This document shows positions 1 to 5,686 of a stretch of DNA of 5,977 bases, one piece after another. Position numbers and translations under genes: made by a program. Source of the DNA: Clostridia bacterium. Lineage in GTDB: Bacteria > Bacillota > Clostridia > HGM11327. The stretch is taken from positions 1-5,977 of the forward strand of contig JAGBHJ010000298.1 in the NCBI GenBank assembly GCA_017935525.1, read 5' to 3'. The notes beneath the pieces are model-generated. The model had not been told where the DNA came from, ran no database searches, and was given only the letters and a program-made list of their open reading frames with translations. Positions within the stretch are counted from its first letter, which is position 1. Each line of letters begins with the position of its first letter.

Positions 1-644
1 AGGGGGTAGTCGCCGCTTTTGAGGGCGTCCACCACAAGGGCTGCGGTTGACATTGCCTTAACAAGGTCAGCTCTGGAATATTCCGCAGGCAGGACGGATC
101 GGGATACTGCTGTGGGCAGACGAATGTCGGGCACGGCAACTGCCAGATAAAGGTCCTTTGCCAGCTTGATGGGGATGGCAACTCTCTTGTCACCAACCTG
201 AGCTGTGATCACCGCGCCGCCGAATATAACGGGTGCGGCGTTGTCGGGGTGACCCTCAAACTCACAGGCGATATCCAGCATTTGGTCGTTGGAAAGCCTG
301 TTGTCCATTATCTTGTTGGCGAGAAATATGCCACCCAATGCGGCGGCGGCACTGCTGCCGAGACCGCTGTTTGGCGGAATTCTGTTTATGCAATGAATAT
401 TCACCGTGGGGCAGGGCAGACCTGCGTATTCAAACGTGCGGAAGAACGCCTTGAAGATCAGATTGCTCTCGTCCTCGGGCAGCAAGCCCTTGCCGTAGCC
501 ATCGATGGTTATGCTGTTGCCATTGGGGGAGAGATCCGCCTCCACAGTGTTAAAAAGCCCGGGCACGGGCACGCCTGCAAAGTCAAAGCAGGCTCCCAGA
601 TTTGCCGACGTGGCAGAAACGTTTATTGAAAATTCGTATGACAT
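1..644 (-). CDS. thrB: Homoserine kinase, partial (C-terminus beyond the left edge)
   Basis: ATP-dependent phosphorylation of L-homoserine to O-phosphohomoserine, the step before threonine synthase in cytoplasmic threonine biosynthesis. Translating the minus strand from the ATG at 644-642 gives 214 uninterrupted codons; the family is usually about 300 residues, so roughly the last third is missing. It is a GHMP kinase: an N-terminal ATSANLG motif (residues 11-17) followed by FDFAG, the glycine/serine-rich ATP loop PPNSGLGSSAAAA (residues 90-102), and EGHPDNAAP (residues 130-138), which is the characteristic homoserine-kinase motif and carries a conserved acidic residue (E130) of the Mg-ATP site. 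The family motif is often LGPGFD; here it reads LGACFD, a mild variation. The start is supported by an AAAGGAA ribosome binding site 9 bases upstream (plus-strand 654-660) and a well-placed promoter. It is divergent from remB-gyrBA, so any functional link to gyrase would only be through the shared intergenic region. Other GHMP kinases are less likely because of the EGHPDN motif. Confidence 0.93.
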   Translation of the reverse strand, partial: MSYEFSINVSATSANLGACFDFAGVPVPGLFNTVEADLSPNGNSITIDGYGKGLLPEDESNLIFKAFFRTFEYAGLPCPTVNIHCINRIPPNSGLGSSAAAALGGIFLANKIMDNRLSNDQMLDIACEFEGHPDNAAPVIFGGAVITAQVGDKRVAIPIKLAKDLYLAVAVPDIRLPTAVSRSVLPAEYSRADLVKAMSTAALVVDALKSGDYP

Positions 645-653
645 GATACTGTG

Positions 654-660
654 TTCCTTT
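654..660 (-). promoter_or_regulatory. Ribosome binding site of thrB
   Basis: Read on the minus strand this is AAAGGAA, ending 9 bases before the ATG at 644. It is the only purine-rich site in the short leader and supports the chosen start. Confidence 0.75.
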
Positions 661-664
661 GTAG

Positions 665-686
665 AATTATACTAATAATTATACTA
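665..686. repeat. Direct repeat of 10 bases, two copies, 12-base period
   Basis: AATTATACTA occurs at 665-674 and again at 677-686. On the minus strand each copy contains TATAAT, so the thrB -10 is duplicated 12 bases downstream. The second TATAAT (671-666) lacks a recognisable -35 at the right distance. It could be a chance product of AT-rich promoter DNA or a small tandem duplication. Confidence 0.7.
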
Positions 687-706
687 TAAAACTGCATATT
701 AGTCAA
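678..706 (-). promoter_or_regulatory. Sigma-A-type promoter for thrB
   Basis: On the minus strand there is a -35 of TTGACT (706-701, five of six consensus bases), a 17-base spacer, and a perfect -10 TATAAT (683-678). Transcription would start near 671-672, giving a leader of about 27 bases with a normal ribosome binding site. The leader is too short for a T-box or riboswitch, so control, if any, should act at initiation. Confidence 0.85.
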
Positions 707-722
707 TGGGAAATTTGCTTTT

Positions 723-754
723 GGGGGAGGGCGGAGGCAGGGGGACAAAAGGGG
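723..754 (+). other. G-rich tract between the divergent promoters (possible G-quadruplex)
   Basis: The plus strand carries G-runs of 5, 3, 2, 2, 5 and 4 bases (723-727, 729-731, 733-734, 736-737, 740-744, 751-754). Using the four runs of three or more, the loops are 1, 8 and 6 bases, slightly outside the strict loop limit of 7 but within relaxed definitions; two-tetrad folds are also possible. It lies upstream of both -35 elements and is not within any gene. The sequence feature is plain; folding is inference. Confidence 0.5.
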
Positions 755-808
755 TGTATAAAAATAAAGTTTTTTGCGAAAATTCCGCTGTAATCTGCTG
801 TTTTCCTC

Positions 809-837
809 TTCACAAAATCGGGTTTTTGTGGTATAAT
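809..837 (+). promoter_or_regulatory. Extended -10 promoter for remB-gyrB-gyrA
   Basis: The -35 is TTCACA (809-814, five of six consensus bases), followed by exactly 17 bases and a perfect TATAAT (832-837). TG at 829-830 makes it an extended -10 (TGnTATAAT). The start would fall near 844, leaving a leader of about 85 bases before remB. No comparable promoter was seen in the short gaps before gyrB or gyrA, so this is likely the main promoter of the whole rightward operon. Confidence 0.88.
811..830. repeat. Perfect 7-bp inverted repeat inside the gyrase-operon promoter; candidate operator
   Basis: CACAAAA (811-817) and TTTTGTG (824-830) are exact inverted arms separated by 6 bases (TCGGGT). 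The arms overlap the -35 hexamer on the left and the extended -10 TG on the right, filling the spacer. A dimeric repressor bound here would block RNA polymerase. I do not recognise the sequence as a known operator; it does not match the Rex, NrdR or CcpA consensus as I know them. Confidence 0.6.
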
Positions 838-864
838 ATACATGTGTAATATCGGCGAATTTTT

Positions 865-889
865 CCCTTTGGCATCACGTGCCCAAGGG
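865..889 (+). promoter_or_regulatory. Hairpin in the 5' leader of the remB-gyrBA transcript
   Basis: Bases 865-874 pair with 880-889 in a 10-position stem holding nine Watson-Crick pairs and one mismatch (870 with 884), closed by the 5-base loop TCACG. It lies about 20 bases after the predicted transcription start and 40 bases before the remB start codon. No proper U-tract follows (only TTTT at 893-896 after TGG), so it is more likely an RNA-stability or regulatory element than a terminator. Confidence 0.5.
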
Positions 890-916
890 TGGTTTTCCGA
901 GGATAAAAGCACTATC

Positions 917-924
917 GGGGAGGG
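917..924 (+). promoter_or_regulatory. Ribosome binding site of remB
   Basis: GGGGAGGG lies 4-5 bases before the ATG at 929. It selects this start over an in-frame ATG at 842, which lies at the predicted transcription start and so could not be translated from this promoter. Confidence 0.7.
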
Positions 925-928
925 CGGA

Positions 929-1138
929 ATGGTATTTATTTCCCACGACAGAACGGTGTTCAAAAAGGACGTTATAGGCGTGTTTGACACAAAAGTGTCG
1001 GGCGTACCGCCTACGGCACAGCCCCTGGGGAAGCCGCCGTACAAGTCCCTGGTGGTAACGGTAAAGGGCTGCTTTTTGTCGCCCCTTGGTGTAAGAGCGC
1101 TAAGGGACAGGCTGGCAAAGCAGCGGGCACATTTGTAA
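929..1138 (+). CDS. remB: DUF370 protein, extracellular matrix regulator RemB-like
   Basis: A 69-residue protein resembling B. subtilis RemB (YaaB). Matching features are an N-terminal strand then DVIGVFDTK (residues 14-22, RemB has DIVGIFDFK) and, in the second half, KSLVVTVKGCFLSPLGVRALRDR, which parallels the RemB block ending in SIVVTV...SPLSSSTLKKR. DUF370 proteins are small DNA-binding-type regulators; in Bacillus, RemA and RemB are needed for biofilm matrix gene expression, with RemA shown to bind DNA and the RemB mechanism less clear. Position directly before gyrB is the Bacillus arrangement, supporting RemB over RemA. The protein is about 12 residues shorter than the 81-residue Bacillus RemB, the difference falling in the linker around residues 24-34. 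The ATG at 929 is chosen because of its ribosome binding site and because RemB proteins begin with a short M-hydrophobic-I-type strand. The gap to gyrB is 21 bases, so they are probably co-transcribed. Confidence 0.85.
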   Translation: MVFISHDRTVFKKDVIGVFDTKVSGVPPTAQPLGKPPYKSLVVTVKGCFLSPLGVRALRDRLAKQRAHL

Positions 1139-1145
1139 ATTACAG

Positions 1146-1162
1146 AAGGAGTATATATTTTG
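1146..1162 (+). promoter_or_regulatory. Ribosome binding site and TTG start of gyrB
   Basis: AAGGAG (1146-1151) is followed after 8 bases by TTG (1160-1162). The next in-frame ATG encodes residue 30, inside the conserved GMYIGS segment of the ATPase domain, so the TTG must be the start. Confidence 0.88.
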
Positions 1163-3079
1163 GCAGACAGTATTCAGAAAAGCAATTACGATCAAGACGC
1201 CATACAGGTGCTTGACGGACTTGAGGCGGTGCGTAAGCGCCCCGGTATGTACATCGGCAGCACGGGCGAAAGAGGCTTGCACCACCTTGTGTATGAGATC
1301 GTGGATAACTCTATCGACGAGGCTCTGGCGGGCATTTGCGACACCATCACGGTAAAAATACTTAAGGACGGCAGCGTAAGCGTGCAGGATAACGGCCGTG
1401 GTATCCCCGTTGGTATCCACCATAAGATGGGCATTTCCACGCTGCAGGTGGTTTTGACGGTGCTCCACGCAGGTGGTAAGTTCGGCGGCGGAGGATACAA
1501 GGTCTCCGGCGGCTTGCACGGCGTAGGTCTTTCCGTTGTTAACGCACTTTCCGACAGACTTACCGCAGAGGTAAGAAACGGCGAGGGCTACTACAAGCAG
1601 GAGTATGCAAACGGCGGTGTGCCCCAGGGCGACGTTGTAAGAGTGGGCGACTCCAACGAGCACGGCACCATCATCACATTCCATCCGGATGCCGAGATAT
1701 TTGAAACTCTGGACTTTAATTTTGAAACTCTCAACTCCAGACTTCGCTTGCTGGCATTCCTCAACAAGAACGTAAGGATCATATTTGAGGACCACAGAGG
1801 AGAGGAGCCCGTTGTTTGCGACTACAAGTTTGAGGGCGGCATCATGTCCTTTGTTGAATTCCAGAACAAGAACAAGGACGTTATTACGGATAAGATCCTG
1901 TACTTTACGGACAAAAAGGACACTACGGAGGTTGAGGTGGCAATGCAGTACACCGACACCTACGTGGAAAATATATTTACCTACGTAAACAACATCAACA
2001 CCGAGGAGGGCGGTACCCACCTTGTGGGCTACAAGACCGGCCTTACCAGGGCGGTGAACGACTATTGCCGTAAGACCGGCGTGCTGAAGGAAGCAGACCA
2101 GAATTTTACGGGCGAGGACGTAAGAGAGGGCGTTACGGCGGTAATCAGCGTCAAGATAGAAAATCCTCAGTTTGAGGGTCAGACAAAGACAAAGCTGGGC
2201 AATACGGAGGTCAGAGCCATAGTGGACGTCTGCACCTACGAAAAGGTGACGTCATTCTTTGAGGAAAATCCTGCTCAGGCAAAGATAATAGTATCCAAGA
2301 TAGTTACTGCGGCAAGAGCAAGAGAGGCGGCGCGCCACGCAAGGGATCTTACAAGAAGAAAGAGCGATCTTGACAGCGCGGCTTTGCCGGGCAAGCTGGC
2401 AGACTGTACGGAAAAGGATCCCTCCCAGTGCGAGATATTTATAGTTGAGGGACTTTCCGCCGGCGGTACTGCAAAGGGCGGCAGGTCAAGGCGTTATCAG
2501 GCTATTCTGCCATTGAGAGGTAAGATACTCAACGTGGAAAAGGCAAGGCTTGACAGAGCTTTGGGCAATGAGGAGATCCGTTCCATGATCACCGCATTCG
2601 GCACGGGTATAGGCCAGGAGTTTGATATATCAAAGCTGAGATATGACAAGATCATATGCATGACCGATGCCGACGTTGACGGTAGCCACATCAGAATTCT
2701 TTTGTTGACGTTCTTCTACCGCTACATGAAGGAGCTGGTGGAGCAGGGCCATATCTACATCGCACAGCCGCCGCTTTACCTCATCAAGAAGAACAAGAAG
2801 AAGTATTACGCGTATAACGACGAGCAGCTCAACGAGATCCTCGATACCATCGGCAGATCAAACTACGAGGTTCAGAGATATAAGGGTCTTGGTGAAATGG
2901 ACGCCGATCAGCTTAAGGAGACCACCATGGATAAGGAGACCAGAACTCTGTTGAGAGTGACGGTGGAGGATGCCGCAATGGCGGACGAGATGTTCTCATT
3001 GCTGATGGGAGAAAAGGCACAGCCCAGACGTGAGTTTATTGAGCAGAACGCTAAATTCGTAGAAAACCTGGATATTTGA
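1160..3079 (+). CDS. gyrB: DNA gyrase subunit B
   Basis: The ATPase subunit of gyrase, which with GyrA forms A2B2 and introduces negative supercoils into DNA. It has 639 residues, matching the compact Gram-positive form (about 638 in B. subtilis). The GHKL ATPase comprises E46 (general base) and N50 in the YEIVDNSIDEA motif, D77 in DNGRGIP, the ATP lid GGGGYKVSGGLHGVG (residues 109-123), and the transducer QTK loop at 341-343. The TOPRIM domain follows with catalytic E430, PLRGKILNVEKA from about 451, and DADVDG at 503-508 (metal ligands D503, D505). The C-terminus has QRYKGLGEM, ETTMD and a PRREFIE ending typical of GyrB. ParE is excluded by ILNVEKA, where ParE usually has an NTEKA- or NTAKA-type ending. 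Oddities: EGDSAGGSAKQGRD reads EGLSAGGTAKGGRS, so L432 replaces the normal Asp (E. coli D426), a quinolone-resistance position. K146 aligns by eye with novobiocin-contact R136 of E. coli, a position that varies among Firmicutes. gyrA follows after 24 bases. Confidence 0.98.
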   Translation: MADSIQKSNYDQDAIQVLDGLEAVRKRPGMYIGSTGERGLHHLVYEIVDNSIDEALAGICDTITVKILKDGSVSVQDNGRGIPVGIHHKMGISTLQVVLTVLHAGGKFGGGGYKVSGGLHGVGLSVVNALSDRLTAEVRNGEGYYKQEYANGGVPQGDVVRVGDSNEHGTIITFHPDAEIFETLDFNFETLNSRLRLLAFLNKNVRIIFEDHRGEEPVVCDYKFEGGIMSFVEFQNKNKDVITDKILYFTDKKDTTEVEVAMQYTDTYVENIFTYVNNINTEEGGTHLVGYKTGLTRAVNDYCRKTGVLKEADQNFTGEDVREGVTAVISVKIENPQFEGQTKTKLGNTEVRAIVDVCTYEKVTSFFEENPAQAKIIVSKIVTAARAREAARHARDLTRRKSDLDSAALPGKLADCTEKDPSQCEIFIVEGLSAGGTAKGGRSRRYQAILPLRGKILNVEKARLDRALGNEEIRSMITAFGTGIGQEFDISKLRYDKIICMTDADVDGSHIRILLLTFFYRYMKELVEQGHIYIAQPPLYLIKKNKKKYYAYNDEQLNEILDTIGRSNYEVQRYKGLGEMDADQLKETTMDKETRTLLRVTVEDAAMADEMFSLLMGEKAQPRREFIEQNAKFVENLDI

Positions 3080-3087
3080 TCATTTAG

Positions 3088-3094
3088 AAAAGGA
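3088..3094 (+). promoter_or_regulatory. Ribosome binding site of gyrA
   Basis: AAAAGGA ends 9 bases before the ATG at 3104. It decides this start over later in-frame ATG codons at residues 13 and 29, and implies that gyrA is translated from its own site in the 24-base gap after gyrB. Confidence 0.75.
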
Positions 3095-3103
3095 TAACAG
3101 ACT

Positions 3104-5686
3104 ATGTCGGATGAAATTATAAATAACAATACAGAGGAGATGCCCATAGACAAGCCTACTGCCCACACGGGGATAACAGAGGTCAACATGGTTGATCAGG
3201 TCAAAAAGGCGTTCCTTGAATATTCCATGAGCGTTATAGTTGCCCGTGCACTGCCGGATGCAAGGGACGGACTTAAGCCCGTACAGAGGAGAATTCTCTA
3301 CGGTATGTCGGAGCTGGCTATGACGCCCCAATCAGCCCATAAGAAGTCCGCAAGGATCGTGGGTGAGGTAATGGGTAAGTTCCACCCCCACGGTGACAGC
3401 TCAATTTACGATGCCATGGTAAGAATGGCGCAGGATTTCTCTTACAGAGAGCCTCTGGTGGACGGCCACGGTAATTTTGGCTCCGTGGACGGTGACCCGC
3501 CGGCTGCTATGCGTTATACGGAGGCAAGACTGACAAGAGTGGCAATGGAGATGCTGGCTGACCTTGATAAGGATACAGTTGACTTTATGCCCAACTTTGA
3601 CGAAACTCTCAAGGAGCCCACCGTACTGCCTGCAAAGATACCCAATCTGCTGGTAAACGGTGCTCAGGGTATTGCCGTTGGTATGGCGACAAACATTCCC
3701 ACGCACAACCTTTCCGACGTTATAGACGCAACGGTTGCTTATATTGACGACCCCAATATCTCCATAAGAGAGCTTACGAGAGTTATCAAGGGACCTGACT
3801 TCCCTACGGGCGCTATCATCACGGGCAACAGCGAGATAGAGCAGATATACCAGACGGGTAAGGGTAAGGTAGTCATCCGTGCAAAGACGGAAATACTGGA
3901 AAAGAGCAACGGCAGATCCGCCATTCAGATAACGGAGATCCCATACTCAATCAACAAGGCGGAGATGATAAAGAACATCGCCGAGCACGTTAAGGACGGC
4001 AGAATAACGGGTATTTCCGATATAAGAGATGAGTCCGACATCGAGGGACTCAGAATTATGATCGAGTGCAAGAAGGATGCAAACCCCAACGTCATCCTCA
4101 ATAAGCTTTTCACATATACTGAATTGCAGACCAATTTCAGCGTTAATATGCTGGCGTTGGTGGGCGGCGAGCCCAAGATACTCAACCTCCGCGACGTTCT
4201 CCACACATACGTGGCGCACAGAAGGGACGTTGTTGTACGCAGGTCAAAATATGAGCTGGCAAAGGCGGAGGCAAGAGCCCACATCATTGAGGGTCTGTTG
4301 AAGGCGCACGACATCATCGATGATATCATCAAGACCATCAGAAGCTCCGCAACTACGGCGGAGGCAAGAGCAAGCCTTATTGAGCTTTACGGATTCTCCG
4401 AAAAGCAGGCGCAGGCTATACTTGAGATGCGTCTCCAGCAGTTGACAAACCTTGAGATCAACAAGCTTGAAGAGGAGCTGGAGGGCTTGAGAGATAATAT
4501 CGCATACCTTAAGGCTGTGCTGGAAAATGAGAGGATGCAGTACGACATCATCAAGGAGGAGCTGCTTTCCATCAAGGAAAAGTACGGCAAGCCCAGAAAG
4601 ACACAGATAGATTACAACATGGAGGAGATCAACTACGAGGATCTTATCCAGGAAAAGCAGATCGTCATATCCATTACGGACAGAGGCTACATCAAGAGAA
4701 TGCCCCTGAGCCTTTACAAGGCACAGAACAGAGGCGGCAAGGGCATCAAGGGTACGGCTGCCAAGGAGGACGATTTTGTAAAGGACATTATTGCCACTAC
4801 TACCCATTGCAAGCTGTTGTTCTTTACCAATTTCGGTAAGGTATATAACGCTACGGGCTACGATATTCCCGAGGCGGGCAAGAGCGCAAAGGGCACGGCA
4901 ATAATCAACCTTATCAACATCCAGCCCGAGGAAAGAGTGCAATGCATTATTCCTCTTGACAAGGAGTTTGATAAGCCCTACGCAGTATTTGCCACAAAGC
5001 GCGGCTTTGTAAAGAGAATGGCGTATGACGAGATCGCAAAGATCAGAAGCAACGGCCTTATTGCCATTGAGCTGGAGGAGGGCGACGAGCTCATGTCCGT
5101 GGTATTTACCACAGGCGAGGACGACGTTATGGCTGTCTCCAAGCAGGGCAAGGGTATCCGCTTCAGCGAAGGCGATATGCGTCCCATGGGTAGAACTGCC
5201 CGTGGTGTGTGCGGCATAAAGCTGGCGGATGACGACGAGCTGGTTGATCTGATAGTGGCAAGGCAGGATAAGGATATACTCTTTGTGGGCAGCAACGGCA
5301 TGGGCAAGCGCTCTGCAAGCGATATTTACCACAGCCAGGTAAGAGGCGGTAAGGGTATGATCGCCATGACGGTAAACGAGAGGACGGGTACCATCGTTGC
5401 GGTAAAGAATATTGACGATAACGATGACGTTATAATGATGAGCTCCGAGGGCGTTATGATAAGAACGGCTGTAAGCCAGCTGGCAAGACTGGGCAGGAGC
5501 ACCCAGGGCGTTATGATGATGAAGCTGAGTGGCGAGGGCGAGGAAGTGGTTTCCGTAACGGTGGTTGACCACGAAAACGAGGAGGATATTCCCGTAGCGC
5601 CGGAGGCGGAAGCTGCAGCAGAGGCAGAAGATAACGGCACGGCGGAAAATGCGGCAGAGACTACCGAGCCCGTGGATGAGATCTGA
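3104..5686 (+). CDS. gyrA: DNA gyrase subunit A
   Basis: The DNA cleavage, religation and wrapping subunit of gyrase; 860 residues against 821 in B. subtilis. The first ~30 residues are a short variable extension, then the winged-helix breakage domain begins (FLEYSMSVIVARALPDARDG). The catalytic tyrosine is Y138, preceded by R137, in AAMRYTEARL. The quinolone-resistance region reads HPHGDSSIYDAMVRMAQ, with S99 and D103 equal to E. coli S83 and D87, so GyrA carries the susceptible residues. A tower domain and a coiled-coil segment (about 450-510) follow. The C-terminal beta-pinwheel (about 515-820) contains the GyrA box QNRGGKG at 541-547, which marks it as GyrA and not ParC; the second position is N where R or K is usual. 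A related QVRGGKG lies at 745-751. The last 41 residues (820-860) hold 15 Asp/Glu and no Lys or Arg, a disordered acidic tail longer than that of B. subtilis. The stop overlaps the next gene by one base. Confidence 0.98.
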   Translation: MSDEIINNNTEEMPIDKPTAHTGITEVNMVDQVKKAFLEYSMSVIVARALPDARDGLKPVQRRILYGMSELAMTPQSAHKKSARIVGEVMGKFHPHGDSSIYDAMVRMAQDFSYREPLVDGHGNFGSVDGDPPAAMRYTEARLTRVAMEMLADLDKDTVDFMPNFDETLKEPTVLPAKIPNLLVNGAQGIAVGMATNIPTHNLSDVIDATVAYIDDPNISIRELTRVIKGPDFPTGAIITGNSEIEQIYQTGKGKVVIRAKTEILEKSNGRSAIQITEIPYSINKAEMIKNIAEHVKDGRITGISDIRDESDIEGLRIMIECKKDANPNVILNKLFTYTELQTNFSVNMLALVGGEPKILNLRDVLHTYVAHRRDVVVRRSKYELAKAEARAHIIEGLLKAHDIIDDIIKTIRSSATTAEARASLIELYGFSEKQAQAILEMRLQQLTNLEINKLEEELEGLRDNIAYLKAVLENERMQYDIIKEELLSIKEKYGKPRKTQIDYNMEEINYEDLIQEKQIVISITDRGYIKRMPLSLYKAQNRGGKGIKGTAAKEDDFVKDIIATTTHCKLLFFTNFGKVYNATGYDIPEAGKSAKGTAIINLINIQPEERVQCIIPLDKEFDKPYAVFATKRGFVKRMAYDEIAKIRSNGLIAIELEEGDELMSVVFTTGEDDVMAVSKQGKGIRFSEGDMRPMGRTARGVCGIKLADDDELVDLIVARQDKDILFVGSNGMGKRSASDIYHSQVRGGKGMIAMTVNERTGTIVAVKNIDDNDDVIMMSSEGVMIRTAVSQLARLGRSTQGVMMMKLSGEGEEVVSVTVVDHENEEDIPVAPEAEAAAEAEDNGTAENAAETTEPVDEI

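Noticed and set aside
865..896. Rho-independent terminator or attenuator before remB
   Set aside because: The hairpin is real but is followed by TGG and only four T residues, so termination is not supported. No alternative antiterminator pairing was evident.
842..928. N-terminal extension of the remB frame back to an ATG at 842
   Set aside because: That ATG lies only 5 bases after the -10 element, at or before the predicted transcription start, and has no ribosome binding site. The added 29 residues have no counterpart in RemB proteins, while the ATG at 929 has a good site.
645..928. Replication origin elements (DnaA boxes) near gyrase
   Set aside because: No TTATCCACA-like box or cluster was seen on either strand, and the dnaA, dnaN and recF genes are absent from the window.
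703..1044. 113-codon minus-strand frame across the thrB-remB regulatory region
   Set aside because: It covers both promoters and much of remB, has no recognisable similarity or promoter of its own, and reads through the G-rich tract as low-quality sequence.
3389..3412. GyrA quinolone-resistance mutation
   Set aside because: The residues equal to E. coli S83 and D87 are Ser (S99) and Asp (D103), the susceptible type.
4244..5572. 442-codon open frame on the minus strand opposite gyrA
   Set aside because: It is fully contained in the conserved gyrA coding region, has no recognisable domain, and its composition follows from the codon bias of gyrA on the opposite strand. Similar shadow frames lie opposite gyrB (1100-2020) and opposite thrB (249-629).
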